A stretch of 38,096 nucleotides of DNA from Thermomonospora catenispora (GTDB lineage Bacteria; Actinomycetota; Actinomycetes; Streptosporangiales; Streptosporangiaceae), in assembly GCF_006363815.1 (NCBI RefSeq), contig NZ_RRYT01000039.1, forward strand, positions 1-38,096. The letters are read 5' to 3'. Under the pieces are notes generated by a model, which ran no database searches, was not told where the DNA came from, and saw only the letters and a list, made by a program, of their open reading frames with translations. How positions within the stretch are numbered: position 1 is the stretch's first letter; each line of letters opens with the position of its first letter. A program made the position numbers and the translations under genes. Of this stretch, positions 7,639 to 17,563 are shown one piece after another.

Positions 7639-8262
7639 GTGTCATGGACACAGGGGAGCGCGCGAGTGGGCCGGGGCGTACGGGGGTTGCGGATCTGGGC
7701 GGTCACCACGCTGTCGCTGGCGGTCTGCGGTCTGCCGCTGGGCCTGCTGTGGGCGGCCTGGGCCCCGCCGGTCCGGTACGTGCTGCTGGAGGACTCCGTG
7801 GTGCTGGCCGACCCGGAGACCCAGGCGCTGATCGCCACCGACGGCCGGTTCGCGGTGATCGCCGCGGCCGCCGGCCTGCTCAGCGGTGCGCTGGCCTACC
7901 TGGCCGGGGGACGCGACAACGACGTCCCGCTGGTGCTCGGCCTGGGGAGCGGCGGACTCGCCGGCGCGCTGCTGGCCTGGTGGGCGGGGCACCAGACCGG
8001 GCCGGACGACCTGGGCGCGGCGCTGCGGGCCGCCGCCGGCCGGGCCGTGGAGGGCCCGGCCGACCTGCAGGCCACCGGGGTGGTGGTGTTCTGGCCGCTG
8101 TTGGCGGTGGCGATGTACGGGTTCCTGGAGGTCGTCTTCGGCCGGCTAGCCCCGCGCTATGCGGGCCACGGCGGCGTCGACGAGCCGTATCAGATCCCCG
8201 GGGTCCAGTTCCATCTGCAGGCCGCGCCGGCCGGCCGAGACGAAGACCGTGGGAAACCGTGA
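7639..8262 (+). CDS. DUF2567-like integral membrane protein
   Basis: The product has about 207 residues and four predicted membrane segments (near residues 18-43, 70-90, 95-117 and 146-167). The first segment ends in WAAWAPPVRYVLLEDSVVLADPE, typical of the actinobacterial DUF2567 family: one helix, an extracellular loop, then three helices. Function is unknown. Two GTG starts are possible: 7639, preceded by AGGGGGAC, and 7666, preceded by CAGGGGAG. A TACCCT hexamer at 7611-7616 would give a transcript including both. The last 39 codons overlap, on the opposite strand, the 3' end of the convergent YbaK gene, so both frames are constrained there. Confidence 0.65.
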   Translation: MSWTQGSARVGRGVRGLRIWAVTTLSLAVCGLPLGLLWAAWAPPVRYVLLEDSVVLADPETQALIATDGRFAVIAAAAGLLSGALAYLAGGRDNDVPLVLGLGSGGLAGALLAWWAGHQTGPDDLGAALRAAAGRAVEGPADLQATGVVVFWPLLAVAMYGFLEVVFGRLAPRYAGHGGVDEPYQIPGVQFHLQAAPAGRDEDRGKP

Positions 8263-8637
8263 GGCCGAGGCGTCCACCACGGTCGGCAGCCTGCGGCGCT
8301 GCCCGAGCGGGCTGATCCCGCCGACCACGTAACCGGTCGCCCGTTCGGCCGTCGCCGGATCCGCCAGCCGCGCCTTCTTGCCGCCCGCCGCCGCGGCCAG
8401 CGCCTTGAGGTCCAGCTCGCCCGACACCGGCACCACCCCGACCGTCGGGTTCCCGTCCACGACGGCGACCAGGGTCTTGAACAGCCGTTCGCGCGGCACG
8501 CCGAGGGCGTCGGCGACCCGCGCGCCGTAATCGGCGACTCCGTGATCTACATCGTAAGGGTGGAGGGTGTAGGCGATCCCCGCCTTCTCGGCGGCCGCCG
8601 TCGCCGGGGTCCGGCCGCCCTTGCTCTTGGATCCCAT
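8146..8637 (-). CDS. ybaK: Cys-tRNA(Pro)/aminoacyl-tRNA deacylase, YbaK/EbsC family
   Basis: The 163-residue protein covers the whole YbaK fold: an N-terminal AEKAGIAYTLHPYDVD, the catalytic-site lysine region RLFKTLVAVVDG, VVPVSGELDLKALA, and the C-terminal GYVVGGISPLGQRRRLPTVVD. In this family the lysine after the first beta strand and the GGISPLG loop line the active site. It hydrolyses cysteine mischarged onto tRNA(Pro) in the cytoplasm. The length is normal and the catalytic motifs are intact. The 3' end is shared with the antisense end of the DUF2567-like gene (8146-8262). Confidence 0.93.
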   Translation of the reverse strand: MGSKSKGGRTPATAAAEKAGIAYTLHPYDVDHGVADYGARVADALGVPRERLFKTLVAVVDGNPTVGVVPVSGELDLKALAAAAGGKKARLADPATAERATGYVVGGISPLGQRRRLPTVVDASASRFPTVFVSAGRRGLQMELDPGDLIRLVDAAVARIARG

Positions 8638-8683
8638 GCCGGGAGTGAACCACCCCTCGACCCGTCGCGCCCCCGCCCCGGCG

Positions 8684-9346
8684 TCAGTTGGGGTGCACCG
8701 CGCCGGACAGGAACCGCCCGGCCGGGACCGACGGCAGCACCTCCAGCAGCCGGATCTCCCGTTCCAGCAGGTCCTGTTCCAGGCGCAGCCGTGACGCGGC
8801 GTCCTCGGCCTCCAGCAGCAGCTGCTCCTCGCCCGGATCCAGCACCGCCGCCGCGGCGATCAGGTACGACAGCCGCACCGGGTCGACGGGCGGCTCCGAC
8901 GGCTCCTCGACCTCCGCGCCCACCGACAGCAGCCGCTCCCGGTAGACGCGGAACAGCCGGGCCGCCCCGGCGGCCGCCGCCTCGGCGCCCGCGCCGACCT
9001 CCTCGCCGAGGTGCTCCACCTCGCCGACCGGGTACGGCCCCGACCGGTCGACCTCCTTGAGGCGGAACCGGGCGGTGCCCACGGTCACCACGTCGAACCG
9101 GCCGTCGGCGTGCGGCCGGACGGTGCGCAGCTCGGCCGTGCAGCCGACCGCGGCCAGCCGGCGGGCGGCGCCCGCGCCGACCTCATGGCCGAGCTCGATC
9201 GCCACCACCCCGAACCGGCGCGGCTCGGGCGTCTTCAGCAGGTCCCGCATCAGCAGCCGGTACCGCTCCTCGAACAGGTGCAGCGGCAGCACCAGCCCGG
9301 GGAACAGCACCGTGCCCAGGGGGAACAGCGGCAGGCGTGCGGTCAC
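8684..9346 (-). CDS. Lon-protease substrate-binding (LON) domain protein
   Basis: The 220-residue protein is a stand-alone version of the Lon N-terminal domain: LPLFPLGTVLFPGLVLPLHLFEERYRLL at the start, then GVVAIELG and a GTARFRLKEV strand. A helical half follows that ends RLRLEQDLLEREIRLLEVLPS. It has no ATPase or protease domain, so it is a substrate- or partner-binding protein of unknown role, common in actinobacteria upstream of hisD. The start is the GTG at 9346, with TAGGCT six bases before it and no ribosome site. It is divergent from hisD, with 157 bases between them. Confidence 0.88.
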   Translation of the reverse strand: MTARLPLFPLGTVLFPGLVLPLHLFEERYRLLMRDLLKTPEPRRFGVVAIELGHEVGAGAARRLAAVGCTAELRTVRPHADGRFDVVTVGTARFRLKEVDRSGPYPVGEVEHLGEEVGAGAEAAAAGAARLFRVYRERLLSVGAEVEEPSEPPVDPVRLSYLIAAAAVLDPGEEQLLLEAEDAASRLRLEQDLLEREIRLLEVLPSVPAGRFLSGAVHPN

Positions 9347-9352
9347 GCCGCC

Positions 9353-9358
9353 AGCCTA
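9353..9358 (-). promoter_or_regulatory. Leaderless -10 element of the LON-domain gene
   Basis: TAGGCT on the minus strand is followed by GGCGGC and then the GTG start at 9346. The spacing of six bases and the absence of a ribosome site point to a leaderless mRNA. Confidence 0.55.
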
Positions 9359-9491
9359 TGCCGCCGTGATGATCATGACATGAGGGGAAATCTCAGATGA
9401 TGAAGGGCGCCGAGCCGGCCCCGCCCCGGCGGCGCGTCCCAAGATCTTCTCAAGACCTGAGACCGATGCCCGATCCGCGGGCGGCCCTCCG

Positions 9492-9497
9492 TAGACT
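9492..9497 (+). promoter_or_regulatory. Leaderless -10 element of the his operon
   Basis: TAGACT is followed by GGAGCG and the hisD GTG at 9504. No good -35 is seen. The GGAG lies too close to the start to be an ordinary ribosome site. The operon would then start with a leaderless hisD message. Confidence 0.5.
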
Positions 9498-9503
9498 GGA
9501 GCG

Positions 9504-10808
9504 GTGATCTCCCGTATCGACCTGCGCGGATCTCTGCCCGACGACCTGCGCTCGGTGCTGCCTCGCGCCGAGCTCGACGTCGAGGCCGCCCTGGAGAAGG
9601 TGCGGCCCATCTGTGAGGACGTGCGCCGTCGCGGCTCGGCGGCGGTCCGGGAGTACACCCGGCGGTTCGACGGGGTGGAACCGGCGTCGCTGCGCGTCCC
9701 GGCCTCGGCGCTCGAGCGGGCGCTGGCCGACCTGGACCCGGCCGTCCGCGACGCCCTGGAGGAGTCGATCCGCCGTGCCCGCCTGGTGCACCGCGACCAG
9801 CGCCGCACCGACGTCACCACGCGGGTCGTGCCCGGCGGCACCGTCACCGAGCGGTGGATCCCGGTCGACCGGGTCGGCCTGTACGTGCCGGGCGGCCGCG
9901 CCGTCTACCCCTCCAGCGTGGTGATGAACGTCGTGCCCGCGCAGGAGGCCGGGGTCGGCTCGCTGGCCGTCACCTCCCCGCCGCAGCCCGAGCACGACGG
10001 CCTGCCGCATCCGACGATCCTGGCGGCGTGCGCGCTGCTGGGCGTGGAGGAGGTGTACGCCGCCGGCGGCGCGCAGTCCATCGCGATGCTGGCCTACGGC
10101 ACCGAGGAGTGCCGCCCGGTCAGCCTGGTCACCGGTCCGGGCAACATCTGGGTGGCCGCCGCCAAGCGCCATCTGCGCGGCGTGGTCGGCATCGACTCCG
10201 AGGCCGGCCCCACCGAGATCGCCGTCCTCGCCGACGACACCGCCGACCCGGTGCACGTGGCCGCCGACCTGATCAGCCAGGCCGAGCACGACACGATGGC
10301 CGCGGCGGTGCTGGTCACCGACAGCGTCGAGCTGGCCGAGCGGGTGGAGCGGGAGCTGGCCGAGCAGGTCGCCCGCACCAAGCACGTCGAGCGCATCACC
10401 GAGGCGCTGCGCGGCAGGCAGTCGGGCATCGTGCTGGTCGACGACCTGGAGGCCGGGCTCGCGGTGGTCAACGCCTACGCCGCCGAGCACCTGGAGATCC
10501 AGACCGCCGACGCCCGTGAGGTCGCCGCCCGGGTCCGCAACGCCGGGGCGATCTTCATCGGCCCGCACTCGCCGGTGTCGCTGGGCGACTACCTGGCCGG
10601 GTCCAACCATGTGCTGCCCACCGGCGGCTGCGCCTGCCACTCCTCGGGCCTGTCGGTGCAGTCGTTCCTGCGCGGCGTCCATGTGGTGGAGTACGACCGC
10701 GCCGCGCTGGCCGAGGCCACCGCCCGGGTGGTGGCGCTGGCCGAGGCCGAGGACCTGCCCGCCCACGGGGCCGCGATGAAGGCTCGCTTCGACTGGGAGA
10801 TCCCTTAA
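9504..10808 (+). CDS. hisD: Histidinol dehydrogenase
   Basis: The 434-residue product oxidises L-histidinol to histidine in two NAD-dependent steps, the last steps of the pathway. Recognisable blocks are [19 protein letters not shown], a [13 protein letters not shown] segment, [26 protein letters not shown], and the catalytic Glu-His pair in [10 protein letters not shown]. It ends with the HVLPTGG and [11 protein letters not shown] motifs. Length is normal. The start is the GTG at 9504. It is the first gene of the his operon, and its TAA is directly followed by the hisC GTG. Confidence 0.97.
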   Translation: MISRIDLRGSLPDDLRSVLPRAELDVEAALEKVRPICEDVRRRGSAAVREYTRRFDGVEPASLRVPASALERALADLDPAVRDALEESIRRARLVHRDQRRTDVTTRVVPGGTVTERWIPVDRVGLYVPGGRAVYPSSVVMNVVPAQEAGVGSLAVTSPPQPEHDGLPHPTILAACALLGVEEVYAAGGAQSIAMLAYGTEECRPVSLVTGPGNIWVAAAKRHLRGVVGIDSEAGPTEIAVLADDTADPVHVAADLISQAEHDTMAAAVLVTDSVELAERVERELAEQVARTKHVERITEALRGRQSGIVLVDDLEAGLAVVNAYAAEHLEIQTADAREVAARVRNAGAIFIGPHSPVSLGDYLAGSNHVLPTGGCACHSSGLSVQSFLRGVHVVEYDRAALAEATARVVALAEAEDLPAHGAAMKARFDWEIP

Positions 10809-12499
<1,691 letters not shown>

Positions 12500-12502
12500 C
12501 GC

Positions 12503-12673
12503 ATGGAGATCGGGGGCCTGCACTTCACCTATCTCAACGTCGCGCTGTTCGGGCTGGGGGTCTTCCTGCTGACCGGCGTGATCAGCTTTCTCAGGCAAGG
12601 ACTCAAGGCCGGCGCGCTCCTCCTGCTGATGCTCACCGCGCTGGCCTTCACGGCGGGGGCGTTGTGGCTGTGA
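12503..12673 (+). CDS. 56-aa predicted membrane protein inside the his operon
   Basis: A 56-codon ORF starts three bases after the hisB stop and ends at 12673, overlapping the hisH start (GTG at 12670) as GTGA. The product begins [17 protein letters not shown] and has two hydrophobic helices, about residues 11-29 and 37-56, joined by a short basic turn (RQGLKAG): a small hairpin membrane protein. Its tight fit between hisB and hisH, a coherent hydrophobic pattern and the GTGA overlap support it as a real gene. No function can be read from it. A link to histidine biosynthesis or transport is only positional. Confidence 0.7.
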   Translation: MEIGGLHFTYLNVALFGLGVFLLTGVISFLRQGLKAGALLLLMLTALAFTAGALWL

Positions 12674-13299
12674 GATCCAAGGTCGTCATATTGGACTACG
12701 GTTCGGGCAACCTGCGCTCGGCCGAGCGCGCGGTGGCCCGGGTGGGCGCCGAGGTGACCGTCACCTCCGACTACGACGCGGCCATGAACGCCGACGGGCT
12801 GGTGGTGCCCGGCGTCGGCGCGTTCGCGGCGTGCATGCAGGGGCTGCGGGCGGTCCGCGGCGACCAGATCGTGGGCCGCCGGCTGGCCGGCGGGCGCCCC
12901 GTGCTGGGCATCTGCGTCGGCATGCAGATCCTGTTCGCCAAGGGCGTCGAGCACGGCGTCACCACCGAGGGCTGCGCCGAGTGGCCCGGCACGGTGGAGC
13001 GGCTGAACGCCCCGGTCCTGCCGCACATGGGGTGGAACACCGTGGAGGCGCCGGAGGAGTCGGTGCTGTTCCGCGGCCTGGACCCCGACACCCGCTTCTA
13101 CTTCGTGCACTCGTACGGGGTGCGGCGCTGGGAGCTGCCGCCGGGACGGCTGATCCCGCCGATCGTCACCTGGGCCGAGCACGGGGAGCGGTTCGTGGCG
13201 GCGGTGGAGAACACCGCGCTGTGCGCCACCCAGTTCCACCCGGAGAAGTCCGGGGACGCGGGCGCCCACCTGCTGCGCAACTGGCTGTCCACGCTCTAG
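12670..13299 (+). CDS. hisH: Imidazole glycerol phosphate synthase, glutamine amidotransferase subunit
   Basis: This class I glutaminase has about 209 residues and feeds ammonia to HisF. Visible are [15 protein letters not shown] at the start, VPGVGAF, the nucleophile C82 in [10 protein letters not shown], and the His-Glu pair in QFHPEKSG. Starts at 12664 and 12670 are both GTG; 12670 is preferred because it overlaps the upstream small ORF's stop. It forms the heterodimeric synthase with HisF, encoded three genes further on. Confidence 0.96.
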   Translation: MRSKVVILDYGSGNLRSAERAVARVGAEVTVTSDYDAAMNADGLVVPGVGAFAACMQGLRAVRGDQIVGRRLAGGRPVLGICVGMQILFAKGVEHGVTTEGCAEWPGTVERLNAPVLPHMGWNTVEAPEESVLFRGLDPDTRFYFVHSYGVRRWELPPGRLIPPIVTWAEHGERFVAAVENTALCATQFHPEKSGDAGAHLLRNWLSTL

Positions 13300-13333
13300 A
13301 TCTCACGACAGGCACCGATCAGATGGGTTCGCG

Positions 13334-14053
13334 ATGACACTGACTCTCCTTCCCGCCGTGGACGTCGCCGACGGTCAGGCCGTTCGGCTGGTGCAGGGCG
13401 AGGCCGGCACCGAGACCTCCTACGGATCGCCGCTGGAGGCCGCGTTGGCCTGGCAGGCGGCCGGAGCGGAGTGGATCCATCTGGTGGACCTGGACGCGGC
13501 GTTCGGGCGGGGCTCCAACCGAGAGCTGCTGGCCGAGGTGATCGGCCGGCTGGACGTCAAGGTGGAGCTGTCGGGCGGGATCCGCGACGACGAGTCGTTG
13601 AAGGCGGCCCTGGCCACCGGCTGCGCCCGGGTCAACCTCGGCACCGCCGCGCTGGAGAACCCCGAATGGTGCCGCGCCGTCATCGCCGAGCACGGGGAGC
13701 GCATCGCGGTCGGGTTGGACGTGCGGGGGACCACGCTGGCCGCCCGGGGCTGGACCCGCGAGGGCGGCGACCTGTGGGAGGTGCTGGAGAGGCTGGAGGC
13801 CGACGGCTGCCCCCGCTACGTGGTCACCGACGTCACCAAGGACGGCACGCTGCGCGGCCCCAACATCGAGCTGCTGCGCCGGGTGTGCTCGCGCACCGAC
13901 AAGCCGGTGATCGCCTCCGGCGGGGTGTCCTCCCTGGACGACCTGCGCGCCCTGGCCGCGCTGGTGCCGGAGGGCGTGGAGGGCGCGATCGTGGGCAAGG
14001 CCCTGTACGCGCGGGCGTTCACCCTGGAGGAGGCCCTGGAGGCGGTGCAGTGA
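13334..14053 (+). CDS. hisA: Phosphoribosyl isomerase A (HisA/PriA type, probably also TrpF activity)
   Basis: The 239-residue beta/alpha barrel isomerises ProFAR. The catalytic pair D10 ([13 protein letters not shown]) and D170 ([13 protein letters not shown]) are present. The loop [12 protein letters not shown], with R138 and W140, matches the actinobacterial PriA enzymes, in which the corresponding Arg and Trp allow the same active site to isomerise phosphoribosyl anthranilate (the TrpF step). No trpF is seen in the trp block of this window, which fits a dual role. The start ATG at 13334 lies 34 bases after hisH. The stop overlaps the Rid-family gene. Confidence 0.95.
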   Translation: MTLTLLPAVDVADGQAVRLVQGEAGTETSYGSPLEAALAWQAAGAEWIHLVDLDAAFGRGSNRELLAEVIGRLDVKVELSGGIRDDESLKAALATGCARVNLGTAALENPEWCRAVIAEHGERIAVGLDVRGTTLAARGWTREGGDLWEVLERLEADGCPRYVVTDVTKDGTLRGPNIELLRRVCSRTDKPVIASGGVSSLDDLRALAALVPEGVEGAIVGKALYARAFTLEEALEAVQ

Positions 14054-14448
14054 TCCGCCGGATCGGCTCGGGCGCCCCCTGGGAGCGCGTCGTCGGCTAC
14101 AGCCGAGCCGTCGCCGCCGGCGACCATGTGCACGTGACCGGCTGCGCCCCGGTGGACCTGACCGACGGCAGGGTGCTGCATGAAGGGGACGCCTACGCCC
14201 AGACCAAGCAGTGCCTGGCCAACGTGGCGTGGGCGCTGGAGCGGTTCGGCTGCTCACTGGCCGACGTGGTGCGGACCCGGATCTTCGTCACCGACATCGA
14301 CCGGTGGGAGGAGTACGGCCGGGCGCACGGCGAGGTCTTCGGCGAGATCAGGCCCGCCACCTCGATGGTGGAGGTGTCCCGCCTGATCGACCCGGCGATG
14401 CTGGTGGAGATCGAGGCCGACGCCTACAAGCCGGGGGTGGGCCGATGA
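14050..14448 (+). CDS. Rid family protein (YjgF/YER057c/UK114 fold) of the his operon
   Basis: The 132-residue protein has the Rid fold: [28 protein letters not shown], then [33 protein letters not shown], and [26 protein letters not shown]. Classical RidA has an arginine in the PARS motif that binds the carboxylate of enamine/imine intermediates; here the position is T104 (PATS). It may therefore lack RidA deaminase activity and belong to another Rid subgroup. The GTG at 14050 overlaps the hisA stop, and its own stop overlaps hisF. The his-operon position suggests handling of a reactive pathway by-product, but that is inference. Confidence 0.9.
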   Translation: MIRRIGSGAPWERVVGYSRAVAAGDHVHVTGCAPVDLTDGRVLHEGDAYAQTKQCLANVAWALERFGCSLADVVRTRIFVTDIDRWEEYGRAHGEVFGEIRPATSMVEVSRLIDPAMLVEIEADAYKPGVGR

Positions 14449-15215
14449 GCGTGGCGGTGCGCGTCATCCCCTGTCTGGACGTGGACGCCGGTCGGGTGGT
14501 CAAGGGCGTCAACTTCCGCAATCTGCGGGACGCCGGCGACCCGGTGGAGCTGGCCCGGCGGTACGACGCCGAGGGTGCCGACGAGCTGACGTTCCTGGAC
14601 ATCACCGCCTCCAGCGCCGACCGGTCCACCACCTACGAGGTGGTGCGGCGCACCGCCGAGCAGGTGTTCATCCCGCTGACCGTGGGCGGCGGCGTCCGCA
14701 CCGTGGAGGACATCGACCGGCTGCTGCGCGCCGGCGCCGACAAGGTCTCGATCAACACCGCGGCGATCGCTCGGCCGGAGCTGCTGCGCGAGGCCGCGCA
14801 CCGCTTCGGCTCCCAGTGCATCGTGCTGTCGGTCGACGCCCGGCGCGTCACCGGCGACACCCGCACCGAGTCCGGATTCGAGGTCACCACCCACGGCGGC
14901 CGTCGCGGCACCGGCATCGACGCGATCGAGTGGGTCCGGCGCGGCGAGGAGCTCGGCGTGGGGGAGATCCTGCTGAACTCCATGGACGCCGACGGCACCA
15001 AGAACGGCTTCGACCTGGAGATGCTCCGCCGGGTCCGCGCCGCCGTCACCGTCCCGGTCATCGCCAGCGGCGGCGCCGGAGCCCTGGAGCACTTCCCGCC
15101 GGCCGTGGAGGCCGGTGCCGACGCCGTTCTTGCCGCCAGCGTCTTCCACTTCGGCGACCTGAAGATCTCCGAGGTCAAGGACGCCCTTCGCAGGGCGGGC
15201 CACCCGGTCCGCTGA
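14445..15215 (+). CDS. hisF: Imidazole glycerol phosphate synthase, cyclase subunit
   Basis: The 256-residue barrel enzyme joins ammonia from HisH to PRFAR, giving IGP and AICAR. The two catalytic aspartates are in [16 protein letters not shown] (near residue 11) and IVLSVDARR. Phosphate-binding loops are [10 protein letters not shown] and [11 protein letters not shown]. The ATG at 14445 overlaps the preceding stop as ATGA, and the N-terminus [12 protein letters not shown] is standard. It is the last gene of the his operon; an upstream in-frame extension lies inside the Rid gene. Confidence 0.97.
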   Translation: MSVAVRVIPCLDVDAGRVVKGVNFRNLRDAGDPVELARRYDAEGADELTFLDITASSADRSTTYEVVRRTAEQVFIPLTVGGGVRTVEDIDRLLRAGADKVSINTAAIARPELLREAAHRFGSQCIVLSVDARRVTGDTRTESGFEVTTHGGRRGTGIDAIEWVRRGEELGVGEILLNSMDADGTKNGFDLEMLRRVRAAVTVPVIASGGAGALEHFPPAVEAGADAVLAASVFHFGDLKISEVKDALRRAGHPVR

Positions 15216-15230
15216 GCCCCGCGCCCCCCG

Positions 15231-15251
15231 GGCCCGCGTTCTCGGCGGGCC
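15231..15251 (+). terminator. Possible his operon terminator
   Basis: GGCCCGC and its exact inverse GCGGGCC enclose a 7-base loop, beginning 15 bases after the hisF stop. There is no T run. The rest of the gap to 15455 is GC-rich and shows no gene that I can support. Confidence 0.4.
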
Positions 15252-15455
15252 GATCCCGAGGGCCGGTCCCCGCGTCCGGCCGTCAGCGGGCGCCGAGGCC
15301 GACGGGGCCGGAGAGACGGCGGGCGGACCTCGGCGGGCCGTGCGGAGCGGGCGCGCCCGCCGCGTGCGCGCCCTCCGCCGCCCCGCCGCGCACCGGCCGG
15401 GATCGGCGGCGGCCGCGTCGATGCGGGATCGTCGCTGCGCGTTCAGGATGCGGGG

Positions 15456-15722
15456 TCAGTGCGTGAGCCGTACCTGCCGGTGCTCGATGCGGCTGATCTC
15501 CTGGGCGGCGGCGTCCAGCAGACCGTGGGCGAGCTCGGCCAGGGCGCGGGACACCGCCAGTTCGTCGCCGATGCTGGGCACGTCGGCGTCGCGCGGGTTG
15601 CGGCGGGCGACGCCGCGGCCGGTGAGGGTGGTCTCGGGCGTGGTGAGACGTGCCTCGGCCTCGGTGTGCCGGTCCCGCTCGGTGATGTCCACGGTCAGCT
15701 GCCAGCTCTTGGTGGCGTGCAT
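15456..15722 (-). CDS. DUF1876 domain protein (dsRBD-like fold)
   Basis: The 88-residue protein matches the actinobacterial DUF1876 family over its whole length: [58 protein letters not shown]. The pattern of strands then a helix resembles a small double-stranded-RNA-binding fold, but no activity is established. The ATG at 15722 is preceded by CTGGGGGA, a usable ribosome site, and gives the usual family N-terminus. The open frame upstream is Pro/Arg-rich and not coding. It is transcribed divergently from phoD, with a 170-base AT-richer gap between. Confidence 0.85.
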   Translation of the reverse strand: MHATKSWQLTVDITERDRHTEAEARLTTPETTLTGRGVARRNPRDADVPSIGDELAVSRALAELAHGLLDAAAQEISRIEHRQVRLTH

Positions 15723-15880
15723 GGTTCCCCCAGTTATGTGCGCCTTTTGGTGTTTCTTCTGATTGTTTGGGGTGTGAGCCCCGATGGTCGGATCGGTGCC
15801 CGTTGCAGGCGAATGAACACCTGGCTGAACGCGTGATGGCGGGTTGCGGCCACGGGCTTCCCGGCCGGGAAGAACATGAG

Positions 15881-15886
15881 TACTTT
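15881..15886 (+). promoter_or_regulatory. Leaderless promoter of the PhoD gene
   Basis: TACTTT is followed by six bases and the GTG at 15893. A weak -35 (TTCCCG, 15858-15863) lies 17 bases upstream. No ribosome site is seen, so the GTG is probably the first base of the transcript. Confidence 0.45.
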
Positions 15887-15892
15887 TCACAT

Positions 15893-17503
15893 GTGACTGC
15901 TCTCGATCGTCGTGGCTTCCTCCGGGCGGGTGCGGCCGGAGCCGTGGTGGTCTCTTCGCTGGCGGTGTCGGCGTCCGGTGCGCACGCCGCGCCCGCCTAC
16001 TTCCGGCACGGGGTGGCGTCGGGCGACCCGCTGCCGGACGGCGTGATCGCGTGGACACGGGTGACGCCCACCGACGAGGCGACACCGGGCTCGGGCGAGG
16101 GGCCCGTGGTGGACGTGGTCTGGCAGGTGGCGCGGGACGCGCGGTTCCAGTCGATCGTGGCGCAGGGGACGGTCCGCACCGGACCCGAGCGCGATCACAC
16201 GGTGAAGGTCGACGTGCGCGGGCTGACCCCCGGCACCTCCTACCACTATCGCTTCCTGCTGGACGGCACACCGTCCCCGGTGGGCCGGACCCGCACCGCC
16301 CCCGCGGCGTCCGCGCAGGTGGAGGCGCTGAAATTCGGCGTGGTGTCCTGCGCGAACTGGGAGGCGGGCCACTTCGCCGCCTACCGGCACCTGGCCGAGC
16401 GCGGCGACCTGTTCGGGATCGTGCACCTGGGCGACTACATCTACGAGTACGGGACGGGGGACTTCAGCGCGGGCGGCACGGTGGTCCGCCCGACCGTGCC
16501 GGCGCACGAGACCCTCACCCTGGCCGACTACCGGATGCGGCACGCCCTCTACAAGACCGATCCGGACCTGCAGGCGCTGCACGCCGCCTACCCGTGGATG
16601 ATCGTCTGGGACGACCACGAGGTGGCCAACGACACTTGGTCCGGCGGCGCGCAGAACCACGATCCCGCCACCGAGGGCTCCTGGGAGGCGCGTCTGGCGG
16701 CCTCCCGCAAGGCGTACTTCGAGTGGATGCCGGTGCGGGCCGGTGCGGGCGGCGAGATCTACCGGCGGCTGCGGTTCGGCCGGCTGGCCGAGCTCACCCT
16801 GCTGGACCTGCGCAGCCACCGGTCCAAGCAGGAGGGCGGCCTGGCGGTGGACGACCCGGACCGCACGATCACCGGTGATGCCCAGATGCGCTGGCTGAAG
16901 GAGGGGCTGTCGGCGAGCGCGGGGGAGACCCGTTGGCGGCTGGTCGGCAACTCGGTGATGATCAGCCCGGTGACGATCGGGTCGGTGCCCGCCCACCTGC
17001 TCGGCCCGCTGGCCAGGCTGCTGGGCGTTCCGGCCGGCGGGTATCCGATCAATCCCGACCAGTGGGACGGCTACACCGCCGACCGGCAGGAGCTGCTCGG
17101 CCACCTGCACGACGAGCGGATCGACAACACCGTCTTCCTGACCGGCGACATCCACACCTCGTGGGCCAACGACGTGCCGCTGACCGCCGCGACCTACCCG
17201 CTCACCCCCTCGGTCGCCACCGAGATGGTGGTCCCGTCGGTGACCAGCGACAACGTCGACGACTTCCTGAACGTCCCGCCGCGCACCCTCAGCCTGGCGG
17301 CGGAGGCCGCGCTGGCGCTGACCAACCGGCACGTGCGCTGGTCGGAGCTGGACTCGCACGGCTTCGGGGTGATCGAGCTGACCGCCGAACGGGCCCGGAT
17401 GGACTGGTTCAAGCTGTCGGACCGCACCCGCCGGGACGCCGCCGCCGCGCCGCTGGCCTCGTTCGCGGTGGGCAGCGGAACCCAGCGCCTCACCCGGCTC
17501 TAG
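15893..17503 (+). CDS. phoD: Alkaline phosphatase D (PhoD) family, Tat-exported
   Basis: The mature enzyme is a secreted phosphodiesterase/phosphatase with a Fe-Ca type metal centre. The N-terminus [20 protein letters not shown] is a twin-arginine signal followed by a hydrophobic stretch and an AHAAPA cleavage region. An N-terminal PhoD domain ([19 protein letters not shown]) precedes the catalytic part: [29 protein letters not shown] and LTGDIHTSW carry the metal ligands. About 536 residues is normal for the family. I choose the GTG at 15893 because the Tat motif follows at once; an upstream extension to 15767 would bury it. Low phosphate is the usual trigger for phoD genes, but I see no clear Pho box. 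Confidence 0.93.
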   Translation: MTALDRRGFLRAGAAGAVVVSSLAVSASGAHAAPAYFRHGVASGDPLPDGVIAWTRVTPTDEATPGSGEGPVVDVVWQVARDARFQSIVAQGTVRTGPERDHTVKVDVRGLTPGTSYHYRFLLDGTPSPVGRTRTAPAASAQVEALKFGVVSCANWEAGHFAAYRHLAERGDLFGIVHLGDYIYEYGTGDFSAGGTVVRPTVPAHETLTLADYRMRHALYKTDPDLQALHAAYPWMIVWDDHEVANDTWSGGAQNHDPATEGSWEARLAASRKAYFEWMPVRAGAGGEIYRRLRFGRLAELTLLDLRSHRSKQEGGLAVDDPDRTITGDAQMRWLKEGLSASAGETRWRLVGNSVMISPVTIGSVPAHLLGPLARLLGVPAGGYPINPDQWDGYTADRQELLGHLHDERIDNTVFLTGDIHTSWANDVPLTAATYPLTPSVATEMVVPSVTSDNVDDFLNVPPRTLSLAAEAALALTNRHVRWSELDSHGFGVIELTAERARMDWFKLSDRTRRDAAAAPLASFAVGSGTQRLTRL

Positions 17504-17518
17504 GGCCGACCGCGGGCC

Positions 17519-17560
17519 GCCCCGGCGCGCCGCGCTCGGACGGAGCCGGCGCGCCGGGGC
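17519..17560. terminator. Bidirectional terminator between phoD and the CocE-type gene
   Basis: Perfect 13-base arms (17519-17531 and 17548-17560, left arm GCCCCGGCGCGCC) around a 16-base loop lie in the 60-base gap between two convergent genes. There is no T run. Confidence 0.65.
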
Positions 17561-17563
17561 CGG

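Noticed and set aside
12529-13269. 246-codon minus-strand frame opposite the 56-aa ORF and hisH
   Set aside because: It is antisense to hisH with shadow composition; it does not weaken the plus-strand small ORF.
15216-15455. Six-C motif in the gap after hisF as a possible 6C RNA
   Set aside because: Only one C run is present and no second matching hairpin was found.
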